Assembly: GCA_036023115.1 (NCBI GenBank)
Contig: JAYKKT010000089.1
Location: 13,928,501-13,992,500 of the forward strand
DNA from: Brasenia schreberi
Taxonomy: Eukaryota > Streptophyta > Magnoliopsida > Nymphaeales > Cabombaceae
Reading direction: 5' to 3'
Length of the DNA stretch: 64,000 bases
Shown here: positions 37,201 through 49,961 of the stretch, in pieces
How positions within the stretch are numbered: the first letter of the stretch is position 1
Layout: every line of letters begins with the position of its first letter
The notes under the pieces: generated by a model
Seen by the model: the letters and a program-made list of their open reading frames with translations, nothing else
Databases searched by the model: none
What the model was told of the DNA's origin: nothing
Made by a program: the position numbers and the translations under genes

Positions 37201-40200
37201 GAACAATCAGCCAAAGTTGTAAGATGCATGTACAGCATAGGGCTCATTCTAATAGGAAAACATCATGAATACTTCATTCTGTGAAATAAAATGGCAACTT
37301 CTTAGATTGCTTACAAACACTATTTCTACTACTGCTACAAATGGCTATGCTATTGTTAGACGATAACTGATACAACAGGTAATAAAAATGTCAGTGGTGA
37401 AAAAAATAGGCATTCCAAATATTGTGTGTACAGAAGACCAGAAATCCATGATATTGTATGTTCTAAGCAAGGAAATGGCTTTAAATGTAACAATGAACTT
37501 TCCCCTTTAAGACCCAGGCCAAGCAGTTCAGAAAGTTTTGAAGCTCCACATGGCAAAATGTAGATAGTTTATACAGGGAATATCCTCATACCATCAACAA
37601 GCAGCATATCGCCCACCTCTACATCATTAACAAAATCATCATAATTGACACTGACACAGTTCTCTGAACCAACACCTCTTGTGATGGTGAAAGTGAACTC
37701 CTGACCAGGAGTTAGTGTTACTGGTTGAGGCAAGTCACCGCTCCTCACCTCTGGACCCTGAAGCATAAAGAAACAGATAAGTCCAATGCAGAATTTAATA
37801 AAACAAAATGAAATGAAAAAAATGCAAGTATTTCCAGAAAAATATAATCAAGTGAAACCCAATGAAAGACTTGGTCAATCTCAGAAACATATCCCAGTCT
37901 TCATTTTGTCCTTGCACATACTTAAAATCTGGCAGGATACGGTAAGCGGATCATGTGATCTGACTAAACATGTTGTGCTCTACCTCAAAAAGAACTGGTA
38001 CCACATGGTTTGCAGTTCCCTTTTCATCCTTAAGAGAACTTCATATTCAGTAGTAAAAGCCTGCTCCCAAGTCGGGTATGGGTAAAGCTCCATGAAGATG
38101 CAGTCATCCCGATTGAAAAGCAGTTTTTCCACCAAGCACTATCATTATAACTGAATCAAACTGATCTCAACCAGTCAACTAAGAGTTAACTGCAACTTTC
38201 TGTTTCACTATGTTATCAATAGCGCACTATAGCATATTAGCGGTTCCTTGGCCACTATAACAGCTTGAACTTAACAGTTGTCCAACATGGATGATATTAG
38301 GCTCATCAAGAGTGATATAGTGGCCCGCTATATTGCTGATAGCATACAAGTTGGGTCGATCCAATGGACATGGGTCGACCCGAGCCAATTCCTAAATATA
38401 TACCTAATCTAGTCGAGTCTCTCTCTCATGCGCCTTCTATTACCACCCGTGATGGCTAAGTCCACCACCAATAACTCTCTCTCTACCATCTCTCTATATG
38501 CCTCGAGCGGCTTGCTGCCACCCCACCACCACTGAGACTCTCCTACAACCTCCACCACCACCATCTCTCTCTATCTCATGTGGCTTTCATCACCGCCATC
38601 CCACCACCGCCAAAGTATTACAAATATTTTGGTCATTTGGTAGAATGTTATATTTTGATTCTTCAACCTGTTATACTATGTGATTTTTCAGTGGGTGTTA
38701 TATTTTCTTATGCATCTTGAAATTTTTTTCATGTTTTAAGAGCATTTTTTTCTCCATCATAATATTATCTTACTCTTTTTGTAGGTAAGTAGGATCCATT
38801 CCTCAAATTAGATTGAACCATAGCCACTATACTTGGGCATATAACTATATAAGTATAATATATTAGTTCATTTTAATTCTTCTACTTACTGCTTAGAATA
38901 ACTTGATTAGATTTACGTTTTTAGTTTTTAATTCAAGTTTAACAATTCAATATGCATATGCCATATACCACATTATATTTACTGTTTGTCTTGTTAGAAT
39001 TTGTTTATTTAATTTGGTTCATATTTATGAATGGTGGTTATGTGTTCCTTGATATTTCTTAGAAATTAGAAATTAGAGAATCTATTATATGTATATATAT
39101 ATATATTATTTTTAATTGTAAATGAGAGTGTACCGCTAAATCCATTATATCACTGATACTGTTGTATTAGGGTCAACCGCTAACAGCCCACTAACCACTA
39201 TTGATAACATAGTGGTTTCATGCATGCATGCTCAAGAGGTGTCCAGAATCAACCCGAGTCAGAATTCTTGGTTTTGCATCAGCTGATCCTGAAGTTTCTT
39301 TTTTCATCTATTTTGGTGGTTTGTATGTAATCCATCTTTCTGAATTTAAATTGCAGGCTCGTAATAATTTCATTAAGTTTAGCTGATTCCTCAAGAATAT
39401 TTTTGAAATAGTATTCAGTTAAAAAACCATTCTGAAACATTTATTCTAAAAATGGTTTATTGGTAAGTTTATTTAAAGCGCCAGTTCAAAGAAAATAGAA
39501 CATAGACTTAGCAGGAGAAGGTCAATAAATAATTCTTTCCACGCATCATTATTTGCATTAATTGTTCAAGAATACGTGTTTCAATGGATGGACAAAAACT
39601 AGAACAAACAGCTCACCTTGGTATCAAGCATAACCGCAATCACATTGTCTTTTGCCTGGGCATTATACTCCTTGACTAAATCAATAACCTTCTGGTGTGA
39701 CGCATGATCCCCATGGGACATATTCAATCGAGCAACATTCATTCCAGCTTCGGCTAGCTTCCAAATCATCTCACGTGTGTTTGTGGAAGGACCAATAGTA
39801 CACACAATTTTCGTCTTTCGTCTAACATTTGGCACGGATTGGACGGTAGCTGATGTTTCAACGAGTTCTTGTGCATCTCTTTCATCTCTAAGGTTATCAA
39901 TTTTGGGAATTACCTGTTCACAAAAGCAAATAAATCTCCCAACACCAATTCCAAAACAATCATGTAATGGAAAAATCAATGAACAAGTAAGAACACCGGC
40001 AAACAGATTAAGGAACAGCAAATTCCAGAGTCGTCATAAAAACTTGTCTAATTATGCGTGAAGAGTAACGTTGTAAGGACACCGCATAAGCAGATCTAAA
40101 ACCAAAATCAAGCATTGTCTAACATTAGGTAGGTGGCTACGTGGATTTTAGTTGCCATTATGCTCTACCTTGTGTTATATTGGCATTTTGCTCCAAAACA

Positions 40201-40583
40201 CGAACAGCAGAATAGAAGACGAAACAGAAAATTTTAGCGCCAATAAAGCTTTGTCAATCATGCTCAAAATTTTCAACATAACCATAAACAGATTTTGTTA
40301 AATGGTTCGGTCTTCAGTCGAAAGAGGATGTGAAGACTACCTTTTCTTTCTTTTGGGATAACAAGTATACCTATTAACTTAAATAAGCTACTTTTAATAG
40401 CGCAGTTTCCTTTGTCATGATCGACCATATCAGAAACTTCGCCTCTGTGCACCACACAAACACACACACACACAAACTCACAGCGATTAATGCAATAGAA
40501 GATAAGGAGAACTAAAACCTGGAAATCTCATAAAAGGAAGCAAAATGAAATGAAGAAACCCAAACAGCGACAAGGAACGCGAA

Positions 40584-40631
<48 letters not shown>

Positions 40632-40857
40632 TCTGAGGGAATTCTCGTTGGATGAGGGGAAGAACATCGGGTTCCGAGGGCTTCGTTCTGAGGGTCGTCG
40701 CCCTCACCGCGGTCCTCCAGTGCTTCCCTGCGACAACGTTCGCCGGAAAGGCGAACTTCTCGGTTACGTTTCGTGTAAGAACGGATCTGGAAGAAGACGA
40801 GTCGCCGGGAAAGAACGGACTGCCGTGGATCGACCCCGCCGGTATGATATGAGCCAT
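34298..40857 (-). CDS. PKP2: Plastidial pyruvate kinase, beta-type subunit (12 exons, 579 residues)
   Basis: The enzyme converts phosphoenolpyruvate and ADP to pyruvate and ATP in plastids, feeding fatty acid synthesis. Exons: 40857-40630, 39913-39617, 37757-37592, 37133-36999, 36920-36810, 36694-36606, 36399-36337, 36153-35978, 35708-35606, 35512-35364, 35181-35073, 34411-34298. All introns are GT-AG, phases match, and the sum is 1,740 bases (579 codons plus stop), the usual length of the plastid beta subunit. Exon 1 is a Ser/Arg-rich, weakly acidic transit peptide starting MAHIIPAGS. Catalytic features seen: the R-x-N-x-S-H motif (R138, N140), the signature [11 protein letters not shown] with K323 and E325, [10 protein letters not shown] with D349, NMLESM, and [10 protein letters not shown]. 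The C-terminus ends [10 protein letters not shown]...IQVRKVEL. The [18 protein letters not shown] block after the transit peptide points to the beta group rather than the alpha or cytosolic enzymes. It appears intact. PKP2 versus its close paralogue PKP3 is not resolved. Confidence 0.95.
38206..39214. mobile_element. TIR element of 1,009 bp in intron 2 of the pyruvate kinase gene
   Basis: The left end reads CACTATGTTATCAATAG and the right end is its exact reverse complement (39198-39214), giving 17-base terminal inverted repeats; weaker similarity (TTAGCGGTT) continues inward. No transposase ORF is visible, so the element is non-autonomous. A clear target duplication was not found; GTTT borders both ends but is short. 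The first five bases, CACTA, match CACTA-type termini, but other inverted-repeat families are possible. A sub-block at 38206-38345 also has imperfect inverted ends and may be a smaller nested copy. Confidence 0.6.
40587..40629 (-). repeat. (CT)n microsatellite that contains the intron 1 splice donor of the pyruvate kinase gene
   Basis: Intron 1 begins GTCTCTCTCT immediately after the exon 1 end at 40630. The donor GT is thus the start of a CT tract of about 40 bases on the coding strand. The donor is weak compared with GTAAGT. The exon 1 to exon 2 join (ACG then GTA at 39913) keeps the frame and gives a standard protein. Confidence 0.75.
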
Positions 40858-41860
40858 CGACCCTCTGTGTGTCTCTCTCTCTCCCTCTTCTGAAGAAATC
40901 GGCAATTTAAAGAGAGGAGAACAAAACCAGGCAGCTTTGGTTGTATGGAGTTGCGACTGCCAGCCTTTTCTTCCTTAATTAATTCTTATTCGGCGTGATT
41001 TTGACTGTTTTTAACGAGTAAAAAATAGAAATTAGTCATTACGTTGCGTGTCGTGATTTTATCGAGACTGAGAACAAATTCAAGTGTTTTGTGAGTGCTG
41101 GCAATATGGACACGAACCCGACCTTAAAAAGTGTTCTCGTTTTCTACCCAAACAGATTCTGTAGTTTAACCTGTTTTTAAACACGAACACGAATTTCAAT
41201 AACACAAAGTGATTAAAGATTGAACCAACTGCTTGAGACACGACATGAAACACGAAATAGCCAACCCTTGTGTTTTGGGGTAGGAGCTTCTGAGTTGGGT
41301 GTTGAGGTTGATGATTGGGACGCGCACTGAGAAGAGAGGGGCTAGGCGTTTACAGACGCGAACAGTATGATGAAAGTCCAGCTCCAGACCCAAATGGGTC
41401 AAATCCGTCGGAAGCAAGACCCAAGTAGAGGCAGCAGCCCATGGTATAAGGCCTCAACCATGGGCTTAGCAAACGAATGGACGTTTTCTTGTTATTCGTA
41501 TCTTTAAACCAACGAGCTACCCTGTTTGGTTGTTATGATAATTTTGCTCGCTTTACTGTCAGTTGCGAAAGATGGTCACGTGGTTGTGGCGGAAATACGA
41601 AGCATTTGAACCAATATTGTTGTGAACATTGAGTATCGTCTGGGACTATATAAATATAATGCTGTATTAATAGCCAAACACTTCGTTCAAGTAGTTTTGA
41701 CACATGTTTTCTTAAGCAAGGTCTCAAATTTGAATCTTGAGAATGACAAAATCAATAGTATAAGGAGAACTTTAGCCTCCACAGTGGGCTGACCCAGCTA
41801 GAACCATTGGGTTCCTTGTGAGCTGGGCTAGATGCTGGTGGTTTAGACCTGAGGAAAGGT
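40858..41860. other. Upstream region of the pyruvate kinase gene
   Basis: The 5' leader is GA-rich (GAGGGAGAGAGAGAGACAC) just before ATG 40857. A weak TTTAAAT is near 40902. A CACGAACACGAA-type repeat lies at 41110-41260. No other gene is seen, and the promoter is not defined by a strong TATA box. Confidence 0.35.
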
Positions 41861-42839
41861 ATTGCATGTCATTATTCACAGTCTTTGGACACCCATTGCT
41901 CTCTTCATTGCACGCACTCTTCTCTCTTGTCTCTTCTTTCTTTCGTGGTTTCTCCTGCTACCAATATTATTGGTTTCTTTCGTGGTTTCTCCTCTTGGGT
42001 GACAAAGAAGGAGTCATTTTATCTTCTACCTCTTTCTCTTTTCCTTTCTCTCGCTCTTTCTCTCTTATCATCTCTCCTTTTCTCCATCATTAGCAGGTTA
42101 TTAGATTTTTTTCAATCATAGTGAAGCATATACCTACCTACAAGGGCATCTATAGATGAAGGCAAACACCCCCACACATCACATCTATCTCCTCAAGATA
42201 GTTTTATTAGGTCACGTTTGCTTTAGACACGTAGACACGCCTCAAAACATATGTTTTTTCTCTATGAGGCATGTCTGCTTTTCGAGGAAGATGCACCTCA
42301 AAGCTTGAAAAGAAAATGCTCCTATACACATGCTTTTATGAGACAAATATACCCAAATGTGTCCGTTGTCACATAGTTCTTTCTCTTTCTTTTACCAGCC
42401 TTATAATTGAGTTATATTAATAACCTATATTTATCCTTTCTCTCTCATCAAGTATGATTAGTTGTGAAAAATTAGAGGAGCATGTAATCACACTTTCATA
42501 AATTTCATAAAGACTGAAACATGTTAACAAGGTTGTATATTGAGGATATCTTCATGGCTCTACGCAAATCAATGAGGGTATTCAAACAACCTCAATTCGA
42601 TGATGTCGAATACAAGTATGACTTTCTTATAGTAGCACCTATCAATATGGCTAGGTTAGCACATGAGAATAAGATTTGTCCTTCTCATCGTCCTTCTTCA
42701 AAACAACATTACAAAGTCAACCCTTTTGTCATAGAGATTTTATTTGAATAGAAAGCAAAAATAGTGATGTTGATGGTTAGCACATGAGAATGATGAGAAG
42801 GGTGACAAGGTTGATATTCCTCCAATTCTAATTTTGTTT

Positions 42840-43680
42840 TCAAATTTTGCATGTCACGTATACAAGATATGGTAAGATAAGACAAATTCTAAATATAGTA
42901 AATGAAAATTTCACGACCTCAATAAAAGAAATATTATACATATTCATCTTATAAGTGCAATCAATCTCCAATACCTTTAGAAATGCATCTAAAAATTGAA
43001 TTAAAGCATGATTTATAAATACAATATCACCCACATATTTTGTCTCTAGTATGCTCTGATGCCATGTCTGATAATGAGGATGATCCATTTTATATTAGAG
43101 TTGCTAGGGAACTATTTGATCACCCATTTCTTCTTACTTTATCTTCATCTTTACTTTATAAATGTGCTTGGTTGTATTAATATCTAAGTTAACACTCAAC
43201 TTTAAGCACTTCGACTTATAATGACCTTTTGTCATCTCTTTTATCAATTTGAATTCAACATCAATCAATCTACCAACATATACATGTCCTTCTAAATACA
43301 AATTAAAAGGATGATCATGCATCTCATTAATCACAGTCAACATTTATAATCCATCCACCTAACCATATCCCTAAGGTAAAAATGAACACCTTACTTTTTT
43401 TGAATCGATCCAATATTTATTTTCAACATCAACTCCTTTTTTTTACTTTCACCACTTATATCATCAAAAAGCTAAACTTTATCCTTTCCAACTTTTTATT
43501 TTGAATGAATTATTACAATCACAGTATTATAATTTCTTTCAACCCTTCTTATATACTGAATCAAGTCGTCTTAATTACAAATCGCTTCATCGGTCTTAAA
43601 TACATATAAATAATTAATTCCATCCTCCCACTCAATAAATGCAGAAACCATCAATTTCTTCATTAGAGATATGTCCATAT
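42840..43680 (-). pseudogene. MULE transposase relic (FAR1-like zinc/DNA-binding part and DDE start)
   Basis: Minus-strand text in broken frames matches plant Mutator-like transposases in order. It shows ISLMKKLMVSAFIEWEDG near 43660, then DDLIQYIRRVERNYN (43545-43590), HDHPFNLYLEGHVYVGRL (43260-43320), and VLEIDCTYKMNMYNISFIEV near 42920. The last contains the first catalytic Asp context (x-D-C/A-T-Y-K). Stops and missing segments show it is dead, and the rest of the DDE core and the SWIM region are not seen. Confidence 0.75.
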
Positions 43681-43849
43681 TCTCATATATTGTTTGACAT
43701 TATGTTAAAGAAAGAAGAATATGTTAAGTAAAATGAAAGAAGAATATAAATTAACTAGTTTAGAGCATATGCTCCTGGGCATATTACCTATTGGGCTATA
43801 GAGTGCTTACATGCATCTATACCAAAGAGTAGATGTCCACACATGCACA

Positions 43850-43932
43850 TAAGACATGTCCACACATGCTAGATGTAGACCGATGAAAGGAGACATGTCC
43901 ACACATGTAAGATGTAGACCGATGATAAAAAA
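43850..43932. repeat. Tandem repeat of about 40 bases
   Basis: ACATGTCCACACATG followed by AGATGTAGACCGATGA occurs twice in tandem, with a third partial copy before it at about 43831. Confidence 0.75.
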
Positions 43933-44580
43933 GGTATAATAGAAAGAAGGGTGAAGGTTAGGAGAAGAAGAGAGAAAGGAAGAGTGAGACTTACCTTTGG
44001 TAGTGATAGTGGGAGTGGCATGTCCGGGTAATAAGTAGAGTCACTGAGAAGGAGAGATGTCTAGAGTAAGAAGGAGCCATATAAGTGCTATAGAGAGAAT
44101 GATAAGGGAGGGAGGGAGGAGGAAAAGAGGGAGAGAAGAAAGGATATTTTGGGTAGTAAATGTCTTAGGAGTGTGTGAATAGTAGAATGAGGTGTGCATG
44201 TAGCATGAATGTAATTTATTCATTCAATGATGCAATTAAATTTAGGTTCAAAATAAATAATGTGACAAAAGTCAGTCATATGGTACGATATGCATATGCA
44301 ATATGGATGGTAGACATTCATAAATGCGTGAAAATAATCTCCAACAGTGAGATGATATTTGTAATACTACTTCAAACTAAATATATAAAATAATTGCAGT
44401 GTGCATATGATAAAGAAAGGAAAACTTCTTAAGATTTGAACTAAATAGATTACATAACCCAAAAAATACACACTATCTTTTGCTCTTTTAGTTCAAATTT
44501 TAATCATCTATTATGTAGATGGTTGAGATTTATTTTAATATGCTAGCATCCATATAGTAGGTTCTCTCTCTACATACACA

Positions 44581-44586
<6 letters not shown>

Positions 44587-44642
<56 letters not shown>
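44587..44642. repeat. (AT)n microsatellite
   Basis: A pure AT tract of about 56 bases. Confidence 0.95.
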
Positions 44643-44650
<8 letters not shown>

Positions 44651-46027
44651 ATTGCGTGTGTGTGTGAGATGCAAATTCGAGTGCAACTCACACTATCATT
44701 AAATTTACGCCACCTCAATAATTTGCTTCGTATAGTGTACCTTGTTTTCAGTTCATTCAGCAAGTTGCAGTTCATGGAATCTTGAAAAAGCACAAGCGTT
44801 GACATCAAGCTGATGGGTCGATAGGGCTGGTACACGAACCTAGCTACTTCCATATCAGTTCAAGTTTGGCTATTTACCAGCTTTTTCATGTTTGGCACAT
44901 GAACTGGATCGAATTCAAAGACTTTATGTGCGTCTCCAAAGAAAACGAGTCGTTTGTGATATATCATGGTAATGACATATAGCACAAAGTGCGTATATAT
45001 AGAGAGCTAGTTTGCTACACAACAGGAGTGATTTGTCACTCTTACCCATGACACGGTTAGAAGTGTTCCTGAGCAGCAACACTCAATTTGAGCAGGCTTT
45101 CCACACTTTAGAATGCAGTGAAATGTCTGCAGACATCAGCTACGGTTCTTTTGTACATGGTTATAGTAGCTCATTTATAGGTAATATACATGTTCCTTTA
45201 TGCAATATTAGGATATTGTCTTGAATAATTGTGTAACCAAATAAAAATCAACCAAGAACTTAAACAAGCTCAAACATGATTCGACACTTAGTTCGAATAA
45301 GTATGAAATCAATTGGTTACCAATTGTCATGGTTCGAGCTCCGACCTAACTTGAAAACCGTGTGGAAGTATCGTCTTCCCGATCTGTAATGACATTGCTC
45401 GACCGTCTATCGAACAATTAGCCCGTTCTTCACTCTATCATGCACATGCTGATAACTCAACTCTCTCTCAAAACTCAATAAGAAACAACAAATCTCAAAT
45501 TAAGATTATGACAAAATCTTCTCTATAACAGGCGTCAATACCTTCATATAGACTAGGACCATAATGTATAAAAGACCTCATACATGATACTAATGACTAA
45601 TGACACCATCAAGTGATGCACCAAATAAGACACAATGACACTAATACAGATTGTACACAATTTGGATCGAATCCAAGTCCAACACTTGAAATTATGTATG
45701 GTGCCTTCAAATCCGGGTCCATGTGTTGTGTAGATCACGTGTGGTGCCGTTGGGCTCACGTGCGAAGGCTTTCGGCATGCAGTTGACGTTTGATGACACC
45801 AATTTAGATTGTTATTAATATAACAAACAACTCACAATCACTTAAATTTTTCATAAGCATATGAACAAGAGCTAGTTCATCCCAATTGTTAGTTTGGCTT
45901 CTTTACCAGCCCTACTGATGACCCCTCTTAAATTGAAGTATGAGCCAACTTGTTTTCTTTGATGACCCATACGCATCTGTGCAAATTTTACACTAGTTGA
46001 ACTTACCTGATTCTTTTTTTTCTTTTT

Positions 46028-46110
46028 AGTTACAAAAGGAGGTGGGTATGTACTCCGCAGGAATCGAACTCACGCCCTCCATCTGATGGAGTCAAGAGCC
46101 GACCATGAGT
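46028..46110 (-). mobile_element. SINE-like copy, minus strand
   Basis: On the minus strand it reads GGTCGGCTCTTGACTCC, then GTGAGTTCGATTCCTGCGG. This is an A-box-like and a B-box-like pair, with the tail continuing to TACATACCCACCTCC. Confidence 0.45.
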
Positions 46111-46914
46111 GCGAACTTACAGGATTTTATCTCGTCGGTCAGCTGTAGGCCCAACCAACCAACCATGGTTGTTTGCTTGGGGTCTAGTTTTAGGTCAAAG
46201 TCAGCGAACTCTCAACTCTGTTTGGGTTCCAGGGAGGGAGGCGATGAATTTGACAACTCCATTCAAAACTCAAAAGAAATGAATTATGGTCCCTGGGACG
46301 CGTAAGCGCCGTGCTTGCATTCCCGTTGGAAACGTGGTGCCCGCAGAAACCACCTCAGGGAGCTCAACGCGTGAGCCCGGGCTCATGCGGCCTCTCGCTC
46401 GAGTGTTTTGTGTGGGCTCCGGGGGCACCTCGTTATGCCGCGCACCTTACGGTTGCTGATTATCCACTGTTAATGCCGCGCACGTAAGGAAAGTGATAAA
46501 TTCCACGATAATCATCTAAAATAATCAAAACATTTGACAAACAGCAAGGTTTACAAGAATCTTAATTGACAAATCCAATATTTAATTTTTAATATCCATA
46601 ATTGACTCAAAAAGAAAAAAGGCAAATACCACGATCATGCCAGCAACTCTGAAACGTCTATCGCTAGAGACTTTTATACAAAAATACATGTTTTTTTAAA
46701 GAAGAGTTTATGAATAAATAAACAAATATTTGTTTTAACGGACAAGATAGGGTTTGTAGACCCCCTACGAGTTACATTTACTTAGGAATTTCAACGATTG
46801 AACCTCTAACCTGCTATAGGGGTCCTAGTTTGGGTAGTCCCTACCACCATGATATCAGTTAGGAAAATAAATAAAGTGCATACGTACTTACTTTACATAC
46901 GTACATGTAGATAT

Positions 46915-47170
46915 GGCCGGTTCCTGACCGGCCAAATGGTTCTAATTGGAAACAAACCGGGTCAGGAACCAACTGAACCCAGAACCAGGGGTCACTCGAT
47001 CCAGTTCCAGTTTCATCTTTTACCAAACTAGAACTAGATCCAAACCAGAATCATCGGTTCCGGTATCTTTTAATTTTTTCTTATAAAAGTATTTTTTTAA
47101 ATTATCGGTTTCAGACTCAAACTGAAACTGGTCCAAAACTGGAACTAGAACTGACCTTTTGAGCTAACCA
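46915..47170. repeat. GGTTC/GAACC-rich repeat block
   Basis: It contains CCGGGTCAGGAACC, CCAGTTCCAG, GGTTCCGG and CTGGAACTAGAACTG in alternating orientation, like 11640-11960. Confidence 0.4.
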
Positions 47171-48539
47171 GAACCAAACATATCCACAAATATACATAAA
47201 TACATATACTATGTGTGTATTTGGATCTTGCCCATCACTGACGCTGTTTACCCATACCTTATCATTACTTTTTCGGGAGTGAGAATATAATAATATTGTC
47301 ATTCATTCTTTTTCGAAAACCCTCAAATCTTTTTAAATTATCATTCTTTTTTGCAAGATCACATTGTGTTCATGTATCCATGTCAACTCTCCTAATGCTA
47401 GACAAGGCTCAAACGTACCAAATCTAAACCATCGAGAGAGATCACCCTCATTGAGCGTTGTAGCTCCTGTTACAAGCACAAGCAAGGCTCCGATGAATAG
47501 AAAGAGGGTCCCTGTCGTGTCTGACAAACCTCAAGTAGCTTTGTTACCCTGCCACTGTTAATACTACATTCCATAACGGTTGTTAGCAATAAATACAAGC
47601 GCGTTTACACTAAACTTTCATCATAATGGTAATTTTATTGTTGGTTACATACGGCACTTGGATTTAATATTAATATGTCTTCATTTTCCTGTTCTTTATG
47701 TGTAGGTTTGGCACCTTTAGGCTTTAGCCATGCAACTGGAACGCTATTCCAGTTGTAAATTTGTTGAAAGATCTTGTCTATTTTCTAGTAAGAAGGACAA
47801 ACAGTTCAGCCCATCATAAATGTTCTCTTTACAGCGATGAGTTTTAAATCCATAGATTTAGATAACTAAAAGTTTTGCACATACGCTTGCTAGATTTGTG
47901 CTGAAGTATTGAGTAGAGAACCTGTGGAGACTCATACTGCTCATATCTTCATGAGATCGTTTATGTCCAAACAGAGAAAGGAATCACTCATTTTCTCTTG
48001 AATCTGGTCAAGTCTTTTGACACTCATAAGCAACCTAGAAGGTACTTTTTCTTTCTTGTGAAGCTGACTAACTTGTTGGTATGAATTTCAGCTACATGCA
48101 AGAAGCCTGATTTTGTACACTTCTATAGGTAAGTGTTAACTGTTCTGTTGGTAGATCTTGATTTAGAAAAATTTCTTAATGGTGGTTCTTGCCTCACGTT
48201 CATACTACAGTCACGGATTCCTTTAATCATCCGATCCATTTATTTACTAAAATATAGAATATGATTTTAGTATCATTCATACATCTACATGTAAGTTATC
48301 TGATGACTACTTTCAGCCTCGATAACTATCATCCGAGAAAGCATGGAAGAAGAGCACTCTTCTCTGGTTTGAATTTTTTTATAAAAGATAAAATATTTTT
48401 CAAAAAACACTGTTTTGCTTTATTAAAGTAAACAGAAATCTCGCAACCACAAAGATGCAGGCTATAAGAGAAACATGATTTGTTTCTTGTATACTATACA
48501 TTACATGTCATACACAAATTTTCCTGCGAAAATTGGTTA

Positions 48540-48620
48540 AAGAAGATAGTTCTCCTCCTGTTTTTTCTCTTGCTTATGCATGACATTTGGCTCCCTCAAC
48601 TTCAATATTAGTATCAAAGC
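48540..48620 (+). mobile_element. Copia 5' LTR end and primer binding site
   Basis: LTR-like sequence ends CCCTCAACTTCAATA. TTAGTATCAAAGC (48608-48620) follows, a decayed version of the initiator-Met tRNA binding site usual for plant Copia elements. Confidence 0.5.
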
Positions 48621-49961
48621 ATGACAGTCTGTCCTCAAGATCCAACATGTGCTTTTTTTGGCTTTCATGTACGCTTCCTGAAATAGAGAGTATCCCTAAA
48701 AGGAAAAAGAGAGTCTATTTGAATCAAGGAACAATAGGTTCTAAGGAACATAAATTGTTAATATTTCTATTCATATGTAAATGAAAACAAGAAAATGAAA
48801 AAGAAGGAGAAGGAAACACTTATCTAAAAAAATTTGTTGTGTGATTTTTTCATCCTTCTTATACTCTTTTTCTTTGTTGTGTTCTGTTCTAAGACTGAAT
48901 AATGCAAGGAACAGAATACAAAGAGAAATAAATAAGAAATAAGGGAAGGAGAGACGTCAAAGAGGAAGCCATTAGACTTGTATACTATGAGTAGCGAAAG
49001 GCAGCCCTTGGCAGGTCCTTCGCCAGACCAAAGGTGGCTACTCATCCATCGAACTAGAGAGATGACTTTTGCCGATGAGGGAGGTTGTTTGATCAATAGA
49101 CACCTCATCTAAACAGAGGCAACACAACAAAAGCGAGAAACCAGAAAGCTTTTGATTTCTGGAAAAATCCAGAAACCACATTTGGTTTCTTTAAATCGCT
49201 CTGAAAGCCAGAAGCCGTCAGAGTGCAGTGAAAACCACATAACCGCTTTGGTTTCCAAAATCTTTAATCGTGTAGTAAAATTACTATTCTACCCTACATT
49301 TGGTAAATTACCAGGAGCATGGGAGTAATTACATTTCTACCCACAAAAACTCTAAAATTTATAGGACGCCTTTAGTGATGAATTTATAGTTTTGTTTTAG
49401 GGATGAATTTATAGTTTTGTCCAATCCTTATTATTGTAGTTATAGAAATGTATGTGTTAATTTATAGTGTTGCCCATAGATGCTTTGTAATTTTTACATA
49501 ATCAAATATACTTTCGGTTTTACTGCTCCTATTGTTTTGTTGAAATTTCATAAATGTCTACAATAAGAAGGATTTACTTACTCTAGCTGCTTTAGAAATA
49601 TTACAGAACTACCAAAAGGACAAATTGACTTCTCTATCCTTACAGGTTATAGGCTATTACAATAACCTACTAGACAGAAAAATTACTCTATTACCCTGAC
49701 TTCTATGTGAATTTGAGAGTTCAGTTTTAGGCTATATTCTGGAGTATTTCTTGTTCAGTACCTAAAATGTTTCTAGAATTGCTGAAAGGTGCTCATAGAT
49801 ATTTGCATGATAATATACATAGTTTTATGTTACTACAACTAGGTGCTTGGCTAGTTAATTGTTTTTATCCTTAGATGTTAATGTAAATATGATTATGTGT
49901 TATTTGTTGGGTTTGTTTAAATTTTCTAGGCCCTCTACTTGTGAAATTTTCAATGTGCATT
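48621..49961. other. Copia leader region with unclassified insertions
   Basis: Between the inferred primer binding site and gag there is more sequence than expected for a Copia leader. The part at 49135-49290 has TTTCTGGAAAAATCCAGAAA-type palindromic words and may be a small foldback insertion. No ORF is supported. Confidence 0.3.

Larger units (their letters stand above)
41865..44217. mobile_element. Probable extent of the decayed MULE element
   Basis: The right side (44150-44217) in reverse complement reads CTACTATTCACACACTCC. The left side (about 41868-41900) reads TCATTATTCACAGTCTTTGG. Both are followed inward by CTCTCTT-rich sequence. These look like diverged terminal inverted repeats around the transposase relic. 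The boundaries are approximate and the TIR identity is weak. An unexplained plus-strand ORF of 76 codons lies inside at 42521-42751. Confidence 0.35.
44218..47699. other. Intergenic; no gene supported
   Basis: Apart from the AT microsatellite, one SINE-like copy and a GGTTC-rich block, nothing is recognised. 46130-46490 is GC-richer without a domain. On the minus strand at 47333-47527 there is a short open frame with one hydrophobic stretch (GTLFLFIGALLVLVTGATTL). It lacks an ATG but has an AG at its upstream edge, so it may be an isolated exon or chance. Confidence 0.35.

Noticed and set aside
40528..40905. Extension of pyruvate kinase exon 1 through the CT tract as a longer ORF
   Set aside because: A poly-(Leu-Ser) continuation is the translated microsatellite. 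The join at 40630 to 39913 gives the expected protein.
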